A DNA stretch of 64,000 bases from Clostridiales bacterium (GTDB lineage Bacteria; Bacillota; Clostridia; Christensenellales; Aristaeellaceae): NCBI GenBank assembly GCA_004557125.1, contig SFET01000004.1:1-64000 (forward strand). The letters run 5' to 3'. The stretch's first letter is position 1; each line of letters starts with the position of its first letter. The position numbers and the translations under genes are program-made. Under the pieces are notes generated by a model. It was not told the DNA's origin and ran no database searches. It saw only the letters and a program-made list of their open reading frames with translations. Below, piece after piece: positions 1 to 8,510 of this stretch.

Positions 1-1
1 G

Positions 2-343
2 GCGCTGGAGACCTTCATGGATCAGGTCGCCAAGGCCAACATCAAGGTGCACGTCATGGCCGGCATCATCCCGCTGAAGGCGGCCGGCATGGCGAAGTAT
101 ATGAACGCCAACGTGCCCGGCATCGCCGTTCCGGACGATCAGATCGAAAAGCTGGCCGCAGCGGCTGCCGAGGGCAAGGAGAAGGGCGTGAAGGGCCTGC
201 CCATGCAGGCCGGCATCGAGATGGCCGCGAACCTGTGCCGCGAGATCAAGGAGCGCAAGCTCTGCGACGGCATCCATCTGATGACCATCGGTGCAGAGAA
301 GAACATCCCCACCATCCTGGAGAAGGCTGGCATCGCCATCTGA
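2..343 (+). CDS. metF: Methylenetetrahydrofolate reductase (MetF-like), C-terminal part
   Basis: Only the last 113 residues are present; the gene begins before the window and the reading frame is open from base 2. The visible part has the MetF-type C-terminus: a VMAGIIPLKAAGMAKYMN stretch followed by NVPGIAVPDD and a final GIHLMTIGAEKNIPTILEKA segment, the strands and helices that close the flavin TIM barrel. The family reduces methylene-THF to methyl-THF in the cytoplasm, for methionine synthesis or as part of the methyl branch of the Wood-Ljungdahl pathway. A rho-independent terminator follows directly, so this is the last gene of its transcript. The family call is fairly sure; which pathway it serves cannot be decided here. 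Confidence 0.85.
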   Translation, partial: ALETFMDQVAKANIKVHVMAGIIPLKAAGMAKYMNANVPGIAVPDDQIEKLAAAAAEGKEKGVKGLPMQAGIEMAANLCREIKERKLCDGIHLMTIGAEKNIPTILEKAGIAI

Positions 344-361
344 TTCCATTGAACCACACAT

Positions 362-390
362 CCCCGCGCCCGGATTGGGTGCGGGGTTTT
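362..390 (+). terminator. Rho-independent terminator after metF
   Basis: CCCCGCGCCC pairs with GGGTGCGGGG around a short GGATT loop and is followed by TTTT. It separates the metF-like gene from the aldo/keto reductase. Confidence 0.8.
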
Positions 391-414
391 CTGATAGAAA
401 GGGGAGGCGGAAGC

Positions 415-1404
415 ATGTATCAGCCCTCGGAGAAGCGCTACGACGATATGACCTACAAGCGCTGCGGAAACAGCGGACTCAAGCTGCCCCGGTTGTCCAT
501 CGGCCTGTGGCACAACTTCGGAAGCATCACGCCCTTCGGCACGCAGCAGGCCATCCTGCGCACGGCCTTTGACAACGGCATCACCCACTTCGATCTGGCG
601 GACAATTACGGCCCGCCCTACGGCGAGGCGGAGCGCAACTTTGGCATTCACATGGATCGGGACTGGCGGCCCCACCGCGACGAGCTGGTGATCTCCACCA
701 AGGCCGGCTACGACATGTGGGCGGGGCCCTACGGCAACTACGGCAGCCGCAAGCACCTGATCGCGGGCCTGGACGCCAGCCTGAAGCGAATGCACCTGGA
801 TTACGTGGACATCTTCTACCACCACCGTCCCGACCCGGAGACGCCGCTGGAGGAGACCATGGGCGCACTGGATTCCATCGTGCGCAGCGGCAAGGCGCTG
901 TACGTGGGCATCTCCAACTATCCGGCGGAGCGCACCGCCGAGGCGATTCGCATTCTGCGCAACTTGGGCACGCCGCTGCTGATTCATCAGGCGAAGTATT
1001 CCATGTTCGTGCGCACGCCCGAGGAGGGCCTGCAGGATGTGCTGCGCCGGGAGGGCGTTGGGATGATCGCCTTCTCTCCGCTGAACAACGGCGTGCTGAC
1101 GGACAAGTACCTGCACGGCATCCCGGCGGATTCCCGTGCGGGCCACGATCCGCGCTACCTGAAGCCGGAGATGATCACGCCGGAGAAGCTGCGCAAGGTG
1201 AAAAAGCTCAATGAGATGGCCTGTGCACGGGGCCAGAGCCTTGCGCAGATGGCGCTGCGCTGGGAGCTGCGGGACCCGGTGGTGACCTCCGCGCTGATCG
1301 GCGCCAGTCGCCCGGAGCAGATTCTGGAGAACCTGCGCGCCTTCGATGCGCCGGAGCTGAGCGAAGCGGAAATTGCGCGCATTGACGAAATTCTGAATTC
1401 CTGA
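415..1404 (+). CDS. Aldo/keto reductase (YghZ / L-glyceraldehyde 3-phosphate reductase type)
   Basis: A 329-residue protein. It begins YQPSEKRYDDMTYKRCGNSG and carries the AKR14/YghZ pattern: GLWHNFG near the N-terminus, the catalytic Asp/Tyr region FDLADNYGPPYGEAE, and a C-terminal NADPH-binding stretch SALIGASRPEQI. Enzymes of this type reduce aldehydes, including L-glyceraldehyde 3-phosphate and methylglyoxal, with NADPH in the cytoplasm. ATG 415 was chosen because GGGGAGG lies just upstream; the frame is open further 5-prime but that part overlaps metF and its terminator. It stands alone between two terminators. The exact substrate is not shown by the sequence. Confidence 0.88.
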   Translation: MYQPSEKRYDDMTYKRCGNSGLKLPRLSIGLWHNFGSITPFGTQQAILRTAFDNGITHFDLADNYGPPYGEAERNFGIHMDRDWRPHRDELVISTKAGYDMWAGPYGNYGSRKHLIAGLDASLKRMHLDYVDIFYHHRPDPETPLEETMGALDSIVRSGKALYVGISNYPAERTAEAIRILRNLGTPLLIHQAKYSMFVRTPEEGLQDVLRREGVGMIAFSPLNNGVLTDKYLHGIPADSRAGHDPRYLKPEMITPEKLRKVKKLNEMACARGQSLAQMALRWELRDPVVTSALIGASRPEQILENLRAFDAPELSEAEIARIDEILNS

Positions 1405-1428
1405 TCGAAGAATTCTGAACATGAAATG

Positions 1429-1455
1429 CCGGCGGTCCAGCTGCGGATCCGCCGG
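1429..1455. terminator. Possible hairpin between convergent genes
   Basis: CCGGCGG and CCGCCGG form a stem around a TCC/GGA-extended loop between the ends of the aldo/keto reductase gene (plus) and the SpoIVFB-like gene (minus). There is no clear T-run on either side, so the terminator role is tentative. Confidence 0.4.
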
Positions 1456-1483
1456 AAAACTGCACACGGCCGCATGCTGGGCC

Positions 1484-2389
1484 TCAGGTGGGCGCGCCGG
1501 CAGGTGAGGGCTGGGGAGGACGATGCACTGTCAGACTCCCCAGCTCCGCCTCCGGCGCGTCGCCGTCAATCAGGCACTGAAGGATGCTGCGGCCGTCCAC
1601 CAGGCCGCAGGGCACGCCCTTCTTCGTCAACACGAACCAGGCGCATTCCCGGGGACGCATGAGGTTCAGCGCGCGCCGGGCGGGCGTGGATGCGTCCAGC
1701 TGATAGATGCGCACCGGCCGAACGCCGTTGGCATCCAGCGCGTCCTGCATCCGACGGGCGCGTGCTCCGGCCAGTGCAGCGCTCTCGTCACGACCGGAGG
1801 TCAGCAGGAATACCGCCGCCAGAAGCAGCGTCAGGTTCCAGCTGCCGAAGCGCAGTCCGGCGGCCACAGCGATTGCGATCATCACGAGGGCCAAGCCATG
1901 GCCCAGCCACAGGCCGATGCGCAGCGCTCGCGCCTCGCCCAGGGGCCGCTGCAGCAGGGCGTAGAGGACGCGGCCGCCGTCCAGCGGGAGCGCCGGCAGC
2001 AGGTTGAACAGCGTCAGTGTCAGGCTCGTTCGCACCACGGGCGCGGTAGTCTCCGCGAGGAGCAGCCTCCACTGCACCAGCGCAGCGCAGAGCACGATCA
2101 GCAGAAGGTTCGCTGCAGGACCGGCCAGTGCCACGGCGATCAACCGGCCCGCGGGGATCTGATAGGGATTTTCCATCCTTGCGCTGCCGCCGAAGGGCAA
2201 AAGCTGGATCTCCGAAATTGCAACCTGTGCCAGGCGCGCCGCCAGCAGGTGGGCCAGCTCATGGACGCACAGGGCAATGCCGATCGATCCCAGCTCGGCC
2301 TGCAGACCCAGACGGGCGGCCAGCAGCGGCATCAGCAGCAACGGAAGCGGCAGAGCAAAGGCGATGCCAAAGGCGCGAAAGCGGATCAA
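1484..2389 (-). CDS. Site-2 protease, peptidase M50 family (SpoIVFB-like)
   Basis: A 301-residue polytopic membrane metalloprotease. The zinc site HELAH is at residues 43-47 in the second hydrophobic segment, and the third ligand lies in NLLPALPLDGGR (residues 129-140), the SpoIVFB form of the NPDG motif. SpoIVFB cleaves pro-sigma-K in the outer forespore membrane; a conserved C-terminal domain of about 100 residues here would correspond to its CBS region. Translation starts at TTG 2389, whose bases overlap the TGA stop of the preceding gene, implying coupling with the SpoIVFA-like partner. It ends the mre cluster, as the spoIVF pair does near minCD/mreBCD in Bacillus. A vegetative site-2 protease is the alternative. 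Confidence 0.8.
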   Translation of the reverse strand: MIRFRAFGIAFALPLPLLLMPLLAARLGLQAELGSIGIALCVHELAHLLAARLAQVAISEIQLLPFGGSARMENPYQIPAGRLIAVALAGPAANLLLIVLCAALVQWRLLLAETTAPVVRTSLTLTLFNLLPALPLDGGRVLYALLQRPLGEARALRIGLWLGHGLALVMIAIAVAAGLRFGSWNLTLLLAAVFLLTSGRDESAALAGARARRMQDALDANGVRPVRIYQLDASTPARRALNLMRPRECAWFVLTKKGVPCGLVDGRSILQCLIDGDAPEAELGSLTVHRPPQPSPAGAPT

Positions 2390-3072
2390 AGGCCCATGGC
2401 CTCCGTGGGATCGGCGCTCTCGCCGCCCTGGCGCAGCTCGAAGTACAGTTCACCCCCGGCGGTACCGATGGCGTCGCCCTGCTGCACGCGGTCGCCGGTC
2501 TGCACCGATGTGCTCGCCAGGCAGGCCGTCACGCTCTCGCGCCCCTCGCCGTGGTCGATCAGTACGCCGTAGCTGCCGTCGGAGAGCGCGCTCACGGCGG
2601 AGACGCTGCCTCCGGCAACGGCGCATACCGCCGAACCCGGCGTCGCATCGAACATCAGCCAGGGCTGGGCGTCGGAATAGGCATGGGTCAGATCTCCCTG
2701 GGTGGGCCGCAGCAGCTCGTGCTCTCCGGAGAGATTGAAGAACACCAGCGCCGATTCCGGCATCAGGTTGCGCACGAAGCTGAGCTGGCCGAGGGATTCG
2801 TCCAGATCGATCTTCATGGTGAGGGCCTGCTCGATGCCGTCGGCAGCCTTTTGCGCCCAAGGCTGCTGCAGATTTCCCAGGGCAAGGATCCCCAGCAGCA
2901 CGGCGCAGGCCAGGAAGCAGTTGCGAAGCAGGCGCTCCTGAAAGCTCAAACCGGCCCGAACGCGTCTTTTGTGGTGCGCGGGGCTTCGGCTGCGGCGCCT
3001 GTGCTGTGGCTCCGGTGCGCTTGCAGGGGACTGTGCGGTGTGAATGGACAGTTTCAGATCGTTTGAAGCCAT
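2386..3072 (-). CDS. Degenerate M23/LytM-domain membrane protein (SpoIVFA-like)
   Basis: A 228-residue protein with a basic N-terminus rich in Arg/His, one membrane segment (about residues 50-67) and an extracytoplasmic LytM/M23 fold (about 140-228: YGVLIDHGEG..., VQTGDRVQQGDAIG, GELYFELR). The M23 zinc histidines are missing: the usual HLH is TACLA-like here and the final LHFE is LYFE, so it should be catalytically dead. That is the expected state of SpoIVFA, which tethers and inhibits SpoIVFB, and the next gene encodes an M50 protease with overlapping stop/start. The ribosome binding site AGGAGGG sits inside the 3-prime arm of the hairpin at 3074-3121. Confidence 0.72.
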   Translation of the reverse strand: MASNDLKLSIHTAQSPASAPEPQHRRRSRSPAHHKRRVRAGLSFQERLLRNCFLACAVLLGILALGNLQQPWAQKAADGIEQALTMKIDLDESLGQLSFVRNLMPESALVFFNLSGEHELLRPTQGDLTHAYSDAQPWLMFDATPGSAVCAVAGGSVSAVSALSDGSYGVLIDHGEGRESVTACLASTSVQTGDRVQQGDAIGTAGGELYFELRQGGESADPTEAMGL

Positions 3073-3073
3073 G

Positions 3074-3121
3074 AAAAATCCCTCCTGTCACGAAAGGGTA
3101 TGCGGACAGGAGGGATTTTTT
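3074..3121 (-). terminator. Terminator-like hairpin between rodA and the SpoIVFA-like gene, holding the next gene's Shine-Dalgarno
   Basis: A perfect 16-bp stem (AAAAATCCCTCCTGTC / GACAGGAGGGATTTTT) with a 15-base loop. Read on the minus strand it ends in a T-run, as a terminator should, yet the AGGAGGG in its 3-prime arm is the only ribosome binding site for the gene starting at 3072, about eight bases further. It can therefore reduce both transcription and translation of the SpoIVF pair relative to rodA. Confidence 0.75.
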
Positions 3122-3130
3122 GCAGGCAGG

Positions 3131-4366
3131 CTAGAGCTTGCGCACGCGGACATTGCCCACGCGGCGGTGGCTTTCCTTCTTACGGGCGCGCATGATGACG
3201 TTTTCGGCCAGGCCGATGGCCATCATGTTGGTCAGCATGTTGGAGCCGCCGTAGCTCATGAACGGCAGGGGGATGCCGGTGACCGGCAGCAGGCCGATGA
3301 CCATGCCGATGTTTTCCACTACGTGGAACAGCATCATGGCGAACACACCGACAACCACGTAGGAGCCGAAGGGATCCTCGATGCGCAGGCTCTGATACAG
3401 CAGGCGGCCCAGCAGCAGGATGTAGCCCAGCACCAGCAGGCAGGAGCCCACCAGACCGAAGGATTCGCCCACGATGGAGAAGATGAAGTCGGTGTGGTCA
3501 TCCGAAATGTAGCCCAGGGAGGCGAAGCTGCCGGGAGAGACCAGGCCCTTGCCGAACAGGCCGCCGGAGCCCAGGGCGATCTGGCCGTTGATGACCTGGC
3601 GCGCCTCGTCCGGATAGGATTCGGGATCCAGCCAGATCCAAATGCGGGTCAGACGGAAGTTGTCCGAGCTGGAGTTGTTCAGGAAGTACCAGACCGGAAT
3701 GAAGATCAGCACCGCGCAGACGATGACGCTAGCGATCAGCTTCCAGTTCGTGCCGGAGACCCACACCATGACGCAGAACACGGCCATGTACACCAGCGCC
3801 GTGCCAACGTCCGGCTGGGCAAGGATCAGCACCAGAGGCAGGGCCATGAACAGCACCAGGGGCATCACATCGCGCATGCGCATCACCGGCTTCATGCGCA
3901 CGGAGAAGGCCTTGGCAAAGCAGATGATCATGATGACCTTGCCCAGCTCCGACGGCTGGAAGCCGCGGTCGTTGCCCCAATTGATGAAGGCGCTCATGCC
4001 GCCGCGGCCGGCCTCCATGCCCAGCACGATCAGCAGCATCAGCAGGTTGATCACGTAGAGCGTGTTGGCATACTTGCCGTAGAGCTCGTAGTTGAAGAAG
4101 ATGATGACGAACATGGCGATGACGCCGACGATGATCCAGATCAGCTGCAGGCGTGGATAGGTCAGCGACTGGGTGCGCAGCATCTCCATGATGGTGGCCG
4201 GTTTTTCGGTAACTGCGGAGCTGGTGGCGCTGAAGATGGTGACGACGCCAAACAGGGAGATCGCCAGCACATTCAGAAACAGCGGCCAGTCGAAGAAGCG
4301 CATCAGGCTTCGGTCGAACTTGCCCTCGCGCAGGCCCTTGAAGAACGCGACGATTCTTGAGAACAT
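3131..4366 (-). CDS. rodA: Rod shape-determining SEDS glycosyltransferase RodA
   Basis: A 411-residue SEDS-family protein with about ten membrane segments. Typical blocks are VTIFSATSS in TM1, the QPDVGTAL and SGTNWK region, and the C-terminal VTGIPLPFMSYGGSNMLTN, which is the most conserved SEDS signature. RodA polymerises lipid II into glycan strands and works with PBP2, encoded directly upstream, in the elongasome. The start is ATG 4366 with AAAGGAG seven bases before it; it lies 15 bases after the mrdA stop. FtsW or SpoVE are the other SEDS members, but the mre/mrdA context favours RodA. Confidence 0.93.
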   Translation of the reverse strand: MFSRIVAFFKGLREGKFDRSLMRFFDWPLFLNVLAISLFGVVTIFSATSSAVTEKPATIMEMLRTQSLTYPRLQLIWIIVGVIAMFVIIFFNYELYGKYANTLYVINLLMLLIVLGMEAGRGGMSAFINWGNDRGFQPSELGKVIMIICFAKAFSVRMKPVMRMRDVMPLVLFMALPLVLILAQPDVGTALVYMAVFCVMVWVSGTNWKLIASVIVCAVLIFIPVWYFLNNSSSDNFRLTRIWIWLDPESYPDEARQVINGQIALGSGGLFGKGLVSPGSFASLGYISDDHTDFIFSIVGESFGLVGSCLLVLGYILLLGRLLYQSLRIEDPFGSYVVVGVFAMMLFHVVENIGMVIGLLPVTGIPLPFMSYGGSNMLTNMMAIGLAENVIMRARKKESHRRVGNVRVRKL

Positions 4367-4381
4367 CTTTGACTCCTTTGA

Positions 4382-6779
4382 TCAGTTGGCGATGGAGTAT
4401 TCCTCGCCCACCGCGGTGTTTTCCTTGCCCTTCAGGCCATCCAGATAGGCCTCAATGACCTCGATCAGCGCGGGGGAGGCTTGCGCGCCGGCGTAACCGT
4501 TCTGAATGTAGACCACGACCACGATCTGCGGATTGTCCGCGGGGGCGTAGCCCACGATCCAGGCGTTGTTTTCCACGTCCAGCTCGGTTCTCTGGGAGGT
4601 ACCGGTCTTGGCCGCGATGGCGTACTCGGTATTCTGGAAGTACTTACCTGCGGTACCGCCGTCCTCCATGCTGGTCACGTCCTCCATGCCATCGTGGATC
4701 AGCTCGAAATAGTAGGGATCGGTATCGATCTGATTGGCCACCACCGGCTGCTTCTCCAGCACCACGGTGCCGTCGGCGGCGATGATCTTGTCAACGATCT
4801 GCGCGTCGTAGACGGTGCCGCCGTTGGCGATGGCGGAGACGTAGCGGGCGACGGCGATGGGCGTCACCTGGGTGATGGACTGGCCGATGCCCAGCATGAT
4901 GGTCTCATTCGGCGTCCAGAACAGGTCCTGAAGGTAGGTGACGAACTCGTTGACCAGGAAGTTGTTGGTGATGTAATTGGAGGGAATGCCCAGATCGTAC
5001 TGGAGTACCTCGCGGATGGGTGCGAGCCATTCGTTCTTCGAGCTGTAGGAGACGGAGATCTTCAGAAGCGAAGTGACGGCGGCCTCCACGACTTCCTCGC
5101 TCAGATCCATGCCGCGGGCGTCGGAGATTTCGTAGATGCGCTCCCGGATCGCCTTGGCTGCCAGCAGCGGCTTTGCGGTGTACTGGATGTTGGCAGCAAA
5201 GTTGGGATCGTAGAGCATGTCCTGGTTGCCCACAAAGCTGGTGGTCTCGCCGGGCAGTTCGATGTTGGTTTTTGTGGTCAGACCCAACTTCGCCGCCCAC
5301 TCGTAGAGCTTGGTCACGCCCAGGCGGTAGCTGGTCTCGTAGAAGTAGTAGTTGCAGGAGTTCTTGATGGCCTCCACGATGGTCTGGTTCCCTGGTGTAG
5401 GCGCCGATGTCGTCGATGGTCTCCGTGGGGGTGATGACGCCCTCGGAAAGGCCCGCCAGCGCGGTGCACAGCTTGAAGATGGAGCCAGGGGTGTCGCCGG
5501 TGGAGATGGCGCGGTTGTACAGGGGGTCGTTGAGCTCCAGCACCTCGTTCCACTTGGCGTTGTCCACCTTGCCGCCGTTGAACATGGACAAATCGTACTC
5601 GGGATAGCTGATCATGCCCAGCACCCGGCCCGAATTGGGATCCATGGCGACGATCGCGCCGGATTCCGCAAGGGAGATCTCGCGGCCGGCTTCCTCGTAC
5701 TGAGCCAGCACCTCGGCATTGTCCCGCTGCCAGGAGGAGCGCTCCATCTGCGTCTCCTGGGCCGCGCGAATGGTCTCGATGGTGTTCACCAGCGCCTCGG
5801 TCATGGCCTTTTCCAGATCCACGTCGATGGTCAGCACCACGGAATTGCCGTCGGTGGGCGCCTCGTAGCTCAGCTCGCGCACCACCTTGCCGCGGGTGTT
5901 GATCTCCACCTCGCGGCTGCCCTGTCGGTATTCCACGTAGGGAGAGAGCTGGTCCTCCAGAGAATATTCGATGCCCGCCGCGCCGATGTAGGCGTCGTTG
6001 GGATAGCCCTTGCTCTGGTAGCTCTCCAGCTGGGTGGCGGAGATTTTGCTGATGTAGCCCACCTCGTGGCAGGCGACGGTGCCCTGGGGATAGATGCGGG
6101 TGGAGGACTCGGTGATGTCCACGCCGTCCAGCTCCATGGATTTGGATTCGATCTCGGACACGGTCTCGAAGCCCACATCGTAGGCGATGGTGACGGGCAG
6201 GGAGTTGAAGGCGTTCATGCGGGACTCCTGCCACAGGGCCAGCACCTTGACGATCATATCCTCGTCCAGATCGTCGGGGATGCAGTACTTCTCCAGCAGC
6301 GTGGGGTAGAGTTCCTCCTCAGCCACACTGGCCATGTAGAAGTTGGCGCGCCACTGGCGCTCTCGGGAGGCCTCCACGGTTTCGCTGGTGGAGCCGGAGT
6401 TGAAGCGCCAGACGCCGTCCTCGTCCTTCTTCAGCCAGAAGTCGTTGACGGTGGTCTTGCCGTTGGATTCGATCAGGCGGATCACGTCGATGAGCACCTG
6501 GGTATAGTTTGCACGCTCCTCGTCGCTGGTCTTGGTGGGATCGCGGTAGAAGGTGACGTTGTAGCTGGTCTCATCGTAGGCCAGGGGCACCATGTTCGTA
6601 TCGTAAACGGTGCCGCGCTTGCCGTAGACGGTGATGGTCTTGGTGGATTTGGTGGAGGCGCGGGCCGTGTAGTTGTCGGATTTGACGATGATCATGCTGT
6701 AAAGGCGAACGAACATCGCGGCAAAGATCAGCACGGACAGAAGCGCCATGATCAGCATTCTGCCTTTGTAGGGCTTCAA
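4382..6779 (-). CDS. mrdA: Penicillin-binding protein 2 (MrdA), frameshifted in this sequence
   Basis: A class B PBP of about 800 codons, in two frames. The first part (6779 down to about 5390) has the N-terminal anchor (residues about 9-30), the dimerisation domain and the SxxK active site as PGSIFK (Ser about 433). The second part (about 5396 to 4382) carries SxN as SCN and KTG as AAKTGTSQ. The break is at TACACC-A-GGGAACCAG near 5389-5396: one extra base, or two missing, separates DDIGAYT from NQTIVEAIKNSCN. As written, the first frame runs on for about 160 aberrant residues and would lack SxN and KTG. It starts at TTG 6779, overlapping the mreD stop, with GGGAGG upstream. Essential in rods, so a sequence error is likely. 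Confidence 0.9.
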
Positions 6780-7330
6780 AAGTGTTTCACCTCCCGGGTG
6801 GCGCGCCCGCCGCCGGCCTGCCGGCTCCTGCCGATGTACAGGCGGTGGAAGGCGGGATGGAGAATCTGGGTCAGGGCGGTGATCAGCACCACGCGGATCG
6901 CAAGGTTGCCCACGTAGACCCAGGTGAAGACAGCGGTGGAAAAGTACTGGAAGATCAGCATGACCACCTCATACAGCGCCACCAGAACGGAAATCCAGAT
7001 GACGCGGATCATGAGGATGTGCACGCGCTCGATGCGCTCCATGCTGCGGTCGATTTCCGGCTGCTGGTCCAGCAAAAAGCCGATCAGGAAGCCGATGAGC
7101 ACGTAGGGGAACAGCTTCATGCCCAGCGTGCCGGTGGTGATGTCCAGCAGCAGGCCGCCGATCATGCCGTAGAGCATGCCGTAGGTGCGGCCCAGCTGCA
7201 CGCCGATGAGGATCACCACCACCAGCGACAGGGGCAGCAGGAAGCGCCCGTTGTAGAATACGGGAAGGATTGCCGTGTCCAGCAGCACGCTCAGGAGCAC
7301 GGTTGCAAACGGTGCAAGTCGTTTCAGCAA
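6776..7330 (-). CDS. mreD: Rod shape-determining protein MreD
   Basis: A 184-residue, strongly hydrophobic protein with five to six membrane segments. It has the MreD hallmarks: a short N-terminal segment, then LLPLSLVVVILIGVQLGRTYG, followed by a GMIGGLLLDITTGT stretch. MreD is the integral-membrane partner linking MreC to the RodA-PBP2 synthase. Translation is best begun at TTG 7330, eight bases after GGAGG; no ATG fits. Its stop overlaps the TTG start of mrdA (TTTTGA), so the two are translationally coupled. The family is poorly conserved in sequence, but position between mreC and mrdA makes the call firm. Confidence 0.9.
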   Translation of the reverse strand: MLKRLAPFATVLLSVLLDTAILPVFYNGRFLLPLSLVVVILIGVQLGRTYGMLYGMIGGLLLDITTGTLGMKLFPYVLIGFLIGFLLDQQPEIDRSMERIERVHILMIRVIWISVLVALYEVVMLIFQYFSTAVFTWVYVGNLAIRVVLITALTQILHPAFHRLYIGRSRQAGGGRATREVKHF

Positions 7331-7355
7331 GGCGGAAACCTCCGTTCAGACGGGA

Positions 7356-8480
7356 TCATTCGGTTGCGGCCCAGCTGTCCTCGAACAGGCTGTCGATGCG
7401 ATAGCTGCCGGCGGCATCCGAGGGATTCTCCGGGATGGCCGTGGGACGGCTCCAGTAATCGATGGCCTGAGTGGGCTCGGGCGTGGGCGTTGCGGCGGCA
7501 TTGGGCTTGGGCGTGGGCGTCGCGCCGTAGGCCTCGGTGGTCTGGAGCGTGCGCACGTCGGGCAGGTTTTCATCCGTATCGGTTTCAATGACCGTGCGCA
7601 GAATGAACACATCCTCGATGCGCTGGAAGTCCACCGAGGGCGTGACCACCGCGTAGGTGCCGTCTGAGCCGGCGTCCAGGCTCAGCGCCGTGACGGTGCC
7701 GATCTTGAGTCCCTTCGGGTAGAGGGAATCCGTACCGGAGGTCACCACGATATCTCCGGGGGAGATGCTGTTGATGTTGGGCAGGTAGTAGACGAAGCAC
7801 TCGGCGGTGTCATCGTCGGAGGTGACTTGGCCGCGCATGATGCCGTTGTCGCGGGTGCGCTGCATCAGACAGGCCACGGAGCTGCGGGAGTCGATGATGC
7901 AGATGACCTTTGCATAGTTCAGGCCGACCTCATACACGCGGCCGATGAGGCCGTCGCCGTTGACCACGGCCATGTTCTGCGTCACGCCGCTGCTGCTGCC
8001 GCGGTTGACCGAGAAGGTTTCGAACCAGGGACCTGCATCCCGGGCGATGACCTTGGCGTAGATGGGGTCCAGGGAGTCGTATGTATCCTTGGCGTCCAGC
8101 AGGCTTTTGAGGTTCTCATTCTCCTGCACGGTCTCCTCGGCGCTCTGCAGCTCCATGCGCAGCTGCTCGTTTTCAAAGGAGAGCGCGTCGTACTCCTGCT
8201 GCAGCTCCTTGAGGCTCTTCCGGTCGGTGAAGAAGCCCTTCACGCCGGAGGTGACGCTGTGGAAGGCGTTCTGCACCGGCGTGACGAGGGAGCCCACCGC
8301 GTTTTCGAAGATGGAGATCTGACCGCCGCTGCGCAGCACCAGGAAGAAGATGGTGGCGGCGACGACCAGCACGACCAGTATGGTGAACAGAATGCGGCGC
8401 AGCTTGCGGAAGCGGCTCTTTCGAACCTCGGGATTCCGCTTGGTGGAGTAGCGCTTGCCGCTCGTCTTTTTCTTAGCCAT
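7356..8480 (-). CDS. mreC: Rod shape-determining protein MreC
   Basis: A 374-residue bitopic protein: a basic cytoplasmic N-terminus rich in Lys/Arg (1-30), one membrane segment (about 31-50), a coiled coil (about 85-125, KSLKELQQEYDALSFENEQL) and the MreC beta domain (about 140-290, with DAGPWFETFSVNRG and DIVVTSGTDSLYPKGLKIG). It scaffolds the elongasome outside the membrane and activates PBP2. After the domain comes an 85-residue Pro/Thr-rich tail with TPTPKP and TPTPEPT repeats that ordinary MreC lacks. The start ATG 8480 is supported by GGAG nine bases upstream; 25 bases separate it from mreD. Confidence 0.92.
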   Translation of the reverse strand: MAKKKTSGKRYSTKRNPEVRKSRFRKLRRILFTILVVLVVAATIFFLVLRSGGQISIFENAVGSLVTPVQNAFHSVTSGVKGFFTDRKSLKELQQEYDALSFENEQLRMELQSAEETVQENENLKSLLDAKDTYDSLDPIYAKVIARDAGPWFETFSVNRGSSSGVTQNMAVVNGDGLIGRVYEVGLNYAKVICIIDSRSSVACLMQRTRDNGIMRGQVTSDDDTAECFVYYLPNINSISPGDIVVTSGTDSLYPKGLKIGTVTALSLDAGSDGTYAVVTPSVDFQRIEDVFILRTVIETDTDENLPDVRTLQTTEAYGATPTPKPNAAATPTPEPTQAIDYWSRPTAIPENPSDAAGSYRIDSLFEDSWAATE

Positions 8481-8510
8481 TTGTGTTGCTCCTTAGAATT
8501 GGAGTTGGGA

